NCBI GenBank assembly: GCA_002361235.1
Contig: DESI01000010.1
Location: 72,445-136,444 of the forward strand
Direction: 5' to 3'
Length of the DNA: 64,000 bases
From: Porphyromonadaceae bacterium UBA3318
GTDB taxonomy: Bacteria > Bacteroidota > Bacteroidia > Bacteroidales > Muribaculaceae
Shown: positions 57,529 to 64,000 of the stretch, in pieces
Layout of the letters: each line of letters starts with the position of its first letter
Position numbering within the stretch: the first letter of the stretch is position 1
Position numbers and translations under genes: made by a program
The notes under the pieces: model-generated
What the model saw: the letters and a program-made list of their open reading frames with translations, nothing else
Databases searched by the model: none
Told to the model about the DNA's origin: nothing

Positions 57529-59727
57529 ATGATAGACCAGGCCACTGCCCAGCGCATCAAGGACACCGCCGACATCGTCGAGGTAGTCTCCGATTACGTC
57601 CACCTTATCAGGCGGGGCGCCAACTATATGGGTCTGTGCCCGTTCCACAACGAGCGCACGCCATCGTTCTCCGTCAGCCGCAAGCGGAATTTCTGCTACT
57701 GCTTCTCGTGCAAGAAGGGAGGCTCGCCCGTCAACTTCATAATGGAGAAGGAGGGCCTCAGCTATCAGGAGGCCCTGATGCACCTGGCAAAGAAATATGG
57801 CATCGAGGTCAAGGAACGCGAGCTGACCGACGAGGAACGTCAGCGTCAGAGCGAACGCGAGGGAATGCTGGTGGCCAACGAATGGGCCATGAACCTGATG
57901 GAGCACGACCTGCTCCATACCGACGAGGGGCGCGACGTGGGCCTATCCTACTTCACCCAGCGTGGCGTAACCGACGAGGCAATCAAGGCCTTCCACCTCG
58001 GCTATGCACTCGATTCCGGCTCGCACCTCGTCACCGAGGCCCGCACAAAGGGCTTCAACATCGATACTCTCAAGACCTTGGGACTTGTCGGCACGTCCGG
58101 ACGCGGCACCGATTACGACCGCTTCCGTGGCCGGGTCATATTCCCCATACTCAACAATTCCGGCAAGGTCATAGCCTTCGGAGGCCGCGACCTGAAAGGC
58201 GGTCTGGCCAAATACATCAACTCGCCCGAGTCGATGCTCTATAAAAAGAGCAACGAGCTGTACGGCATCTTCCAGGCCCGCGCAGCCATTGTACGCGAGT
58301 CCAAGTGTTTTCTGGTGGAAGGCTACATGGACGTGATAGGGATGTGGCAGTCGGGAATGAAGAATGTTGTTGCCAGCTCGGGCACCGCCCTGACCGATGG
58401 CCAGATAGCGCTGATACACCGTCTGACTGACAACATCACTCTGATATATGACGGCGACGCCGCCGGCATCAAGGCATCGCTGCGAGGCATCGACATGCTG
58501 CTGAGCCATAAACTCAATGTCAAGGTGCTGCTGCTGCCCGACGGCGACGACCCGGACTCCTTTGCCCGCAAGCATACGCCCGAGGAGTTCCGCAAATATG
58601 TGGAGGAGCATGAGACCGACATCATACGGTTCAAAATAAGTGTACTGCTCACTCCTGAGACGGCGAGCGACCCGCAGAAACGCATCGAGGCCGTGAACAG
58701 CGTGGTGGAATCCATCGCGCATATCCCGGACCCCGTGGCGCGTGACGTGTACATTCAGCAATGCGCCAAGCTGCTGGGCGTGACCGAGGAATCCATTGCC
58801 ATCTCCGTAGGTCGTGCGCGGGAGACTCTTATAGAAAAATGGCGTAAGGAACGTGAATGGAAGCGTCTGCGCGGCGACGAGTCGTTGCCCGACGCTCCCG
58901 TGGCCGATCCGCAGCGTCCATCCATAGGACGCACCATCGCCGAGATGTCGCCGGCAAAGCCGAAACGCTCCGAACCGGATACATCGTTCAGACCGCTGGA
59001 ACGGCCTTTGATAACGTATTGCCTTAAATATGCCTACAAAGAAGTGTTCCAGACCATGGACGAAGACGACGATTCGCTGATGAACGTGCTGGAATATGTG
59101 GAGAGCGAGCTCAGTGCCGACGACATCCATTTCTCCATACCGGAATACGCAACGATATTTCAGGAACTTAAAAAAGCGAAGCCGCAGTTTGACGAGGCTT
59201 TGTTCCGCAAGCGCGCCGATATAGACCGTGAGAAGGACCAACGGCGTCGCGACGCGATAAACGAGATTGCCGACGGCGATTACTCGGTCAGCGAGATAGC
59301 GGCCAAGGAACAGAAGATGGAGAAGGACCTGAACGAATGGTCTGCCGCACAGATCAACGATTTCATCAAGGAATGGCCGTCACGCATGCTGGCCAGCCAT
59401 GAGAACGACATGGTGCGCCGGGCCGTGACGGAACTGTTGCGTGAAAAACATCACCTCAGCAACATCTTCGCCAACATGCCACAGGACGAGCTGGAGGAAA
59501 ACCGTCTCGACGCCCTGGTGCCGAGAGCCATCACCGAATGGAAGTCGGAGATACTGAACCGACAGCTACGGGATTTGTTACAGAAGTTTCATGCCACCGG
59601 CGCCGATATCTCGCCCGATGACGAGCTACAGATGCAGCTGCGCCTCAACTCAATCATGAACCTGCGCAGCCTGTTCGCCAAAGAAACAGGCGAACGCGTA
59701 CTGTCCGCCTCCAAAATTAATAATTAG
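57529..59727 (+). CDS. dnaG: DNA primase
   Basis: 732 residues. The N-terminal CHC2 zinc finger is C-P-F-H-N-E-R-T-P-S-F-S with F-C-Y-C-F-S-C (about residues 37-65). The Toprim domain has F-L-V-E-G-Y-M-D-V and I-Y-D-G-D-A-A-G-I. The C-terminal ~280 residues form the helicase-interaction part, longer than in E. coli (581 residues) as is usual for Bacteroidales. Makes RNA primers at the replication fork. Confidence 0.95.
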   Translation: MIDQATAQRIKDTADIVEVVSDYVHLIRRGANYMGLCPFHNERTPSFSVSRKRNFCYCFSCKKGGSPVNFIMEKEGLSYQEALMHLAKKYGIEVKERELTDEERQRQSEREGMLVANEWAMNLMEHDLLHTDEGRDVGLSYFTQRGVTDEAIKAFHLGYALDSGSHLVTEARTKGFNIDTLKTLGLVGTSGRGTDYDRFRGRVIFPILNNSGKVIAFGGRDLKGGLAKYINSPESMLYKKSNELYGIFQARAAIVRESKCFLVEGYMDVIGMWQSGMKNVVASSGTALTDGQIALIHRLTDNITLIYDGDAAGIKASLRGIDMLLSHKLNVKVLLLPDGDDPDSFARKHTPEEFRKYVEEHETDIIRFKISVLLTPETASDPQKRIEAVNSVVESIAHIPDPVARDVYIQQCAKLLGVTEESIAISVGRARETLIEKWRKEREWKRLRGDESLPDAPVADPQRPSIGRTIAEMSPAKPKRSEPDTSFRPLERPLITYCLKYAYKEVFQTMDEDDDSLMNVLEYVESELSADDIHFSIPEYATIFQELKKAKPQFDEALFRKRADIDREKDQRRRDAINEIADGDYSVSEIAAKEQKMEKDLNEWSAAQINDFIKEWPSRMLASHENDMVRRAVTELLREKHHLSNIFANMPQDELEENRLDALVPRAITEWKSEILNRQLRDLLQKFHATGADISPDDELQMQLRLNSIMNLRSLFAKETGERVLSASKINN

Positions 59728-59733
59728 CAATTG

Positions 59734-60231
59734 CTAAAAGACATAGCTGAGGCCGAGTCCTACGAATACGCCGCTGGTCTGCGGCATGATGCTGTAACGG
59801 CCCTGTAACGACATCTTGAAGAAATTGGTGAAGTACACGTCGAAACCCAATCCGACATTGACTCCCATACGGCTGCGGTTGGTCTCCTCGTAGTAGTTTT
59901 TGTTATAATGCCAGTTGTTGAACGCGATACCGGCCAGAGGATAGACACCGAAGCCACGCACCAACTGGAACGGAAAATGCACGTCGCCGTTGATCATGAA
60001 TCCCGACTTGTGGTCGTTGCCCATTATATATCCTATCTCCGGAGCGATACGCACGTGGTCGGCGCACTCCCACTGATAGTTCATGCTGACATAGCCGCTC
60101 TCGTTATACGATGCGAAGCCGCCTGTGAGTCCCACTGACATCTCGCCCTTGCCAAATGCATTTGCCTCGTTGACGCTGAATATCGCTGTCAGTCCCACAA
60201 CCGCCGCTACCACATATCGTAACCCTTTCAT
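59734..60231 (-). CDS. Small outer-membrane beta-barrel protein
   Basis: 165 residues: signal peptide (cleavage near A-N-A), then alternating Gly/aromatic strands (G-E-M-S-V-G-L-T-G-G-F-A-S-Y, M-G-V-N-V-G-L-G-F-D-V-Y-F), ending G-L-G-L-S-Y-V-F with a terminal Phe, the barrel-insertion signal. Probably an eight-stranded OmpX/OmpW-like barrel. No specific function. Convergent with dnaG, 6-bp gap. Confidence 0.82.
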   Translation of the reverse strand: MKGLRYVVAAVVGLTAIFSVNEANAFGKGEMSVGLTGGFASYNESGYVSMNYQWECADHVRIAPEIGYIMGNDHKSGFMINGDVHFPFQLVRGFGVYPLAGIAFNNWHYNKNYYEETNRSRMGVNVGLGFDVYFTNFFKMSLQGRYSIMPQTSGVFVGLGLSYVF

Positions 60232-60299
60232 CGCAACCTTAAATTAAATTTTAAATGTTAATTTTATAGTTTTAACGCTTCAGTCCGAAAATTGTTTTG

Positions 60300-60388
60300 T
60301 AACTTTGCAATACTCTCCGATATCAAGGTCATTAAGGTCTTTAGAGTCCTTAAGGTCATTAAAGTCCTTAGGGCCCTTGAGGTCACTG
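60300..60388 (+). promoter_or_regulatory. nadE -7 box and 9-nt repeat array in its leader
   Basis: TAACTTTG at 60300-60307 fits the -7 box. From about 60326 to 60388 the leader is seven 9-nt units of the form ARGGTCNTT. The array stays open in the nadE frame (reading R-S-L, E-S-L, K-S-L tripeptides), but the only upstream start is a TTG inside the promoter. Confidence 0.65.
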
Positions 60389-60403
60389 CTTCAACCCGAA
60401 ATT

Positions 60404-62371
60404 ATGACACAATACAGTTTCCCGGATATGTTGCGCGTCACGGCCTGCGTCCCATCGGTACGCCCATGCGACATAGATGGCAACGTCCGGGCCATCATGC
60501 GCATGGCCACCGACGCTGCGCGTCTCGGCGCCGACATAGTCCTCTTTCCCGAGCTTTCCGTGACAGGCTATACCTGCGCCGACCTGTTCCACGACTCCTT
60601 GCTGCTTGATGCCGCCGACCGAGCCATTGACCGCCTGGCGCAGTTCTCCGTCACCGTCGGCTCGGTCATCATTGTCGGAGCTCCCTGCCGATGCAACGAC
60701 CGCCTGTATAACTGCGCTTTCGTCATTTCCGACGGCAACGTACAGGGCGTGGTGCCCAAGTCATTCCTACCCGACTACAACGAATTCTACGAGAAGCGCT
60801 GGTTCTCGTCGCCACTATCGCTGCCGGACGGTGTGTTCCCTTACAGCGAGAAGTACGGCAAGGTTACGCCCCGACGCATCTTCTCAGTGCGCGGCATCAG
60901 GTTCGGCATCGAGATATGCGAGGACCTGTGGGTGCCCGCGCCACCGAGTTCCGACCTGGCCATGGCCGGGGCCGAAGTCATACTGAACCTCTCGGCCTCC
61001 GATGCCTTGATCGGAAAGCACGATTACCTTCTCTCGCTTCTCGCCAACCAGTCGGCGCGCTGCCGGTGCGCTTACGTCTATGCCTCGGCCGGTTTCGGCG
61101 AATCATCTACCGACCTGGCTTTCGCAGGCAATGCCATCATTGCCGAGAACGGCCGTATATTGAAGCAGAGCGAGCTGTTCGACACTCACGAACTGATGCA
61201 GACCGCCGACATCGACGTGGCCCATCTGCGTCACGACCGCATACACATCTCCTCCTTCAATGAATATTTCCCGCTGGCCGGCAAGTATGAGCTTACGGAA
61301 TGCGACGTGACCGAAAACCGCGTACGCGAAGCGAATCCGTTGGCCTACCGATATGTGGATCCAACCCCGTTCGTTGACAAGGATGAGTCCGAGCTTTTCC
61401 GCCGCTGTTCGGACATCAGCTCCATCCAGGCCTGGGGACTGGCCACGCGCCTCAAGGCCATCGGCTGCCGTAATGTGGTGATCGGCATCTCCGGTGGTCT
61501 CGACTCCACTCTTGCATTGCTCGTCACCGTCAAGGCATTCGATATGCTCGGCCTGGACCGCAAGGGTATCCACGCCATAACGATGCCCGGATTCGGCACA
61601 ACGGCACGCACCCGTTCCAACGCGGATTTATTAATGGAAACCCTCGGAGTTACGGCACTGTGCATCCCCATCGGCGAGGCAGTATCCCTCCATTTCCGTG
61701 ACATAGAACACAATCCTGACAATCAAGACATCACATACGAGAACTCGCAGGCCCGCGAGCGCACACAGATTCTGATGGACTATGCCAACAAAGTGAACGG
61801 TCTGGTCATAGGAACCGGCGACCTGTCGGAGTTAGCGTTAGGCTGGTGCACCTACAACGGCGACCAGATGTCGATGTACGGCGTCAACGCATCGGTGCCC
61901 AAGACCATGGTGCGCTGGCTGGTTACAGGTTTCGCGCGTGAGACCAAAAACTACGCTCTGCACGACGTATTGCTCGACATCGTGGACACTCCCATCAGCC
62001 CCGAACTCCTGCCCGCCGACAGCCACGGAAATATAGCCCAGAAAACCGAGGATTCCGTAGGTCCGTACGAGCTGCACGACTTCTTCCTATACCATATAAT
62101 GCGTTTCGGCGACGGTCCCGACAAGATTGCCGCGCTCGCCGCAAAGGCATTCGACAAGAAATATGACCTACAGACAATATATAAGTGGTTGAAAACGTTC
62201 TATAAACGATTTTTCAGTCAGCAGTTCAAGCGGTCGGTGATGCCCGACGGAGTGAAAGTCGGCTCCATCTGCCTCTCCCCGCGCGGCGACTGGCGAATGC
62301 CTTCCGACGCCTCGGCACGAATCTGGCTCGACCGGATCCAGCAGCTTATCGACGGCTTGAAGCAAGACTGA
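60404..62371 (+). CDS. nadE: Glutamine-dependent NAD+ synthetase
   Basis: 655 residues from the ATG at 60404. The N-terminal nitrilase-type glutaminase has the triad in F-P-E-L-S (Glu), P-K-S-F-L-P-D-Y-N-E-F-Y-E (Lys) and E-I-C-E-D-L-W (Cys). The C-terminal ammonia-dependent synthetase has the P-loop G-I-S-G-G-L-D-S-T. Converts nicotinate adenine dinucleotide to NAD+. A repeat-coded extension of 33 residues upstream is not considered part of the protein. Confidence 0.95.
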   Translation: MTQYSFPDMLRVTACVPSVRPCDIDGNVRAIMRMATDAARLGADIVLFPELSVTGYTCADLFHDSLLLDAADRAIDRLAQFSVTVGSVIIVGAPCRCNDRLYNCAFVISDGNVQGVVPKSFLPDYNEFYEKRWFSSPLSLPDGVFPYSEKYGKVTPRRIFSVRGIRFGIEICEDLWVPAPPSSDLAMAGAEVILNLSASDALIGKHDYLLSLLANQSARCRCAYVYASAGFGESSTDLAFAGNAIIAENGRILKQSELFDTHELMQTADIDVAHLRHDRIHISSFNEYFPLAGKYELTECDVTENRVREANPLAYRYVDPTPFVDKDESELFRRCSDISSIQAWGLATRLKAIGCRNVVIGISGGLDSTLALLVTVKAFDMLGLDRKGIHAITMPGFGTTARTRSNADLLMETLGVTALCIPIGEAVSLHFRDIEHNPDNQDITYENSQARERTQILMDYANKVNGLVIGTGDLSELALGWCTYNGDQMSMYGVNASVPKTMVRWLVTGFARETKNYALHDVLLDIVDTPISPELLPADSHGNIAQKTEDSVGPYELHDFFLYHIMRFGDGPDKIAALAAKAFDKKYDLQTIYKWLKTFYKRFFSQQFKRSVMPDGVKVGSICLSPRGDWRMPSDASARIWLDRIQQLIDGLKQD

Positions 62372-62419
62372 CCCATCCATGACAGCAGCTTGTGATAGCC
62401 AACAACCCAACTTTTAAGA

Positions 62420-63121
62420 ATGTTTTCTTTAGACGAACGCATATTTCTTTTTTTCAACGGACACAGATCTCCGCTGCTCGACATACTGATGCCGGTTTAC
62501 ACATCGCCCTGGATATGGGTGCCGTTTTACGTGGCATGCTTCGCAGCGCTGATATATAAATACGGATGGATCCGCGCACTGATGATGCTCGGCGCCATCG
62601 TTGCTGCCGTCGGCCTTGCCGATTATATCTGCGCCTCCATAATACGCCCCTGGTTCAGCCGCCTGCGCCCATCCAACCTCGACAATCCCTTCAGTCAGTA
62701 TGTCACTGTAGTCAACGGCTACCGAGGCGGCAGATACGGATTCCCCTCGTGCCATGCCGCCAACACATTCGCGCTGATAGGCTCGATCGTCACTTTCACG
62801 CGTTCCACACGCTTCGCCGTGATGCTGGTGCTCTGGGGCCTGTTTGTATGCTACACCCGCATGTATCTCGGCGTGCATTATCCCACCGACCTGCTGATGG
62901 GTGCCACTATAGGCTTGACGTTGGGTATCACCATCGCACTCGTAACTCAGCGCGCCGGAGCCAACGCCCGCCGCATCCGCGACAGCCGCGGTTACCGTGT
63001 GCGCCACGTGCAGTTCAACCTTGTCAACACGAATTACACCCTGGCCCTCGGCCCCATCCTTATCCCCACGGCCATCCTGGTCGCAACCCTGCTGACAGGC
63101 TTCCTCTTCCTCATTAAATAA
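62420..63121 (+). CDS. PAP2-family membrane phosphatase
   Basis: 233 residues with about five transmembrane helices. Phosphatase motifs are R-P-W-F-S-R-L-R-P (the K-x6-R-P position), Y-G-F-P-S-C-H-A-A-N (P-S-x-H with catalytic His) and R-M-Y-L-G-V-H-Y-P-T-D (S-R-x5-H-x3-D). Likely an undecaprenyl-pyrophosphate, phosphatidylglycerophosphate or lipid A phosphatase; which one cannot be told. It lies 48 bp after nadE. Confidence 0.88.
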   Translation: MFSLDERIFLFFNGHRSPLLDILMPVYTSPWIWVPFYVACFAALIYKYGWIRALMMLGAIVAAVGLADYICASIIRPWFSRLRPSNLDNPFSQYVTVVNGYRGGRYGFPSCHAANTFALIGSIVTFTRSTRFAVMLVLWGLFVCYTRMYLGVHYPTDLLMGATIGLTLGITIALVTQRAGANARRIRDSRGYRVRHVQFNLVNTNYTLALGPILIPTAILVATLLTGFLFLIK

Positions 63122-63122
63122 T

Positions 63123-63258
63123 CCTCCCTTTCCTCCCATCTCTCCCACTCCTCCCACTCCTCCCACTCCTCCCTCTCCTCCCACTCCTCCCATCTCTCCC
63201 ACTCCTCCCACTCCTCCCATAATTCCCATAATTTCCCAATTCCCCACACCTCTCCTCT
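63123..63258. repeat. CT-rich 9-nt periodic array
   Basis: Eleven or so near-consecutive copies of CTCCCACTC and variants (CTCCCATCT, CTCCCATAA). They fill the gap between the PAP2 and tsaC genes and reach the tsaC ribosome-binding area. On the minus strand they read as Glu-Glu-Trp or Gly-Val-Gly tripeptides, which is an artefact. Confidence 0.9.
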
Positions 63259-63264
63259 CCTACT

Positions 63265-63861
63265 ATGAAAGAGCTTACCAACCACTCAGTTCCGCGCTAT
63301 TCGCGCGATGACATGTCCCGCGCCCTAGAGACGCTGCGCAACGGCGGCGTCATACTGTATCCCACCGACACCATCTGGGGACTTGGCTGCGACGCCACAA
63401 ACCCCGAAGCCGTTGAAAAGATCTACTTCCTGAAGGGTCGCTCCGAATCCAAGGCCATGCTGGCCCTGGTGGGCAACGAGGGGCAACTGCAGAACTGCGT
63501 GCATCATATACCCGAAATCAGCTGGGAGCTGATAGAGGCGGCCATGCGCCCCCTGACCATAATCTACGACCATCCTAAGGGTTTGGCGCACAATATGCTG
63601 GCTCCCGACGGCAGCGTAGGCATACGCATCACGTCCGAGAACTTCAGCCGCACCCTGTGCCAGCGTTTCGGCAAGCCCATAGTCTCCACATCGGCCAACC
63701 GCAGCGGCATGAAGTCGCCCAAGACATACGCCGAAATCAGCGACGACATCAAATCCAAGGTAGATTATATCGTGGAGTATGGCCGCGGCAACAATCTCCC
63801 CGCCTCCGCCTCCGACATCATCAAGATTTCCGACGGCGGCATCGTCAAGGTAATCCGGTAA
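63265..63861 (+). CDS. tsaC: L-threonylcarbamoyladenylate synthase
   Basis: 198-residue TsaC/YrdC protein making threonylcarbamoyl-AMP for TsaD (encoded at 14571-15602). Signature residues are intact: Y-P-T-D-T-I-W-G-L-G-C, the K-x-R motif in L-K-G-R-S-E-S-K, R-P-L-T-I-I, V-G-I-R-I-T and S-T-S-A-N-R-S-G (S-x-N). No Sua5 C-terminal domain. Preceded by the CT-rich array. Confidence 0.94.
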   Translation: MKELTNHSVPRYSRDDMSRALETLRNGGVILYPTDTIWGLGCDATNPEAVEKIYFLKGRSESKAMLALVGNEGQLQNCVHHIPEISWELIEAAMRPLTIIYDHPKGLAHNMLAPDGSVGIRITSENFSRTLCQRFGKPIVSTSANRSGMKSPKTYAEISDDIKSKVDYIVEYGRGNNLPASASDIIKISDGGIVKVIR

Positions 63862-63871
63862 ACCGTTAGGT

Positions 63872-63981
63872 CAGTTTAAAAAGTTGAAAGAGTTTAGAAA
63901 GTTAAGATAACACCGCAGAGGCTTCAATAGCCACACTATTATCTTAACTTTCATAACTTTCTAAACTCCCTAAACTCACCA
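63872..63981. repeat. 9-nt periodic inverted-repeat element, copy 3
   Basis: Left arm (63872-63911) has AGTTTAAAA, AGTTGAAAG, AGTTTAGAA and AGTTAAGAT units. Right arm (63940-63981) has TTATCTTAACTTTCATAACT and further complementary units. It shares GCCACACTATTATCTTAACT with the element at 21941-22058 and follows tsaC. Confidence 0.8.
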
Positions 63982-64000
63982 TATAAAGAGAGAAGGTGCT

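Noticed and set aside
57943..59241. 432-codon minus-strand frame
   Set aside because: Antisense to dnaG, which has full primase motifs.
62429..63247. Minus-strand frame rich in Gly-Val-Gly and Glu-Glu-Trp repeats
   Set aside because: It arises from the CT-rich 9-nt array and antisense of the PAP2 gene.

Overview
The window looks like a chromosome segment of a moderately GC-rich gut Bacteroidota, order Bacteroidales, perhaps near Muribaculaceae. The family-level guess is inference. The evidence is the promoter type (TTTG, about 20 bp, TAnnTTTG), the gene content (BtuG-type surface B12 lipoprotein, PPi-dependent phosphofructokinase, DUF4827, DUF389, 67K-type SppA, divergent tamB/tsaD) and many SPII lipoproteins. 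Most of it is housekeeping DNA in tightly packed operons.

Layout. 1-5.7 kb: end of kdsC, maf, then leftward ROK kinase, prs, a cytoplasmic GH13 enzyme and a patatin lipase. 5.8-15.6 kb: tamB and tsaD diverge, but an AT-rich restriction-modification cassette (controller-like HTH, HNH nuclease, two amino-methyltransferases) sits between them. 15.6-22 kb: cinA-like gene, then a compact cobalamin-type riboswitch and a B12 uptake operon (TonB receptor, BtuG, BtuF, BtuC, no adjacent BtuD). 22-36.8 kb: long leftward operons for agmatine to putrescine (aguA/aguB), thiL, pnp, lpxK, sppA, glmM, DUF4827, nrnA, then topB, mazG, a BASS-type transporter and MTA/SAH nucleosidase. 36.8-38.8 kb: a REP-associated tyrosine transposase between about 170-bp imperfect inverted repeats, a small lipoprotein gene, and a five-helix hairpin with its own promoter that may be a non-coding RNA. 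38.8-48.4 kb: YciO-like protein, small membrane protein, Spi-like secreted protein, PPi-PFK, lipoprotein thioredoxin, MFS transporter, kdsB, ftsK. 48.35-48.96 kb: tRNA-Cys between two tandem-repeat arrays, all bracketed by a 25-bp inverted repeat. 49-64 kb: L,D-transpeptidase, dxs-trkA-trkH, DUF389 protein, dapA, dnaG, OMP barrel, nadE, PAP2 phosphatase and tsaC.

Genes that work together: LPS/Kdo and lipid A (kdsC, kdsB, lpxK), t6A tRNA modification (tsaD, tsaC), cell wall precursors and remodelling (glmM, dapA, ykuD-type), B12 uptake, polyamine synthesis, K+ uptake (trkA/trkH), and DNA replication and segregation (dnaG, topB, ftsK).

The most unusual items are the restriction-modification cassette, which is framed by a 17-bp inverted repeat at the tamB and tsaD promoters; the hairpin RNA candidate at 38.5-38.76 kb; the REPtron-like element; the repeat-flanked tRNA-Cys; and several intergenic arrays of different sequence that share a 9-nt period. 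Several genes (tsaD, tamB, the transposase, probably nrnA) have a consensus promoter so close to the start codon that their mRNAs should be leaderless or nearly so.
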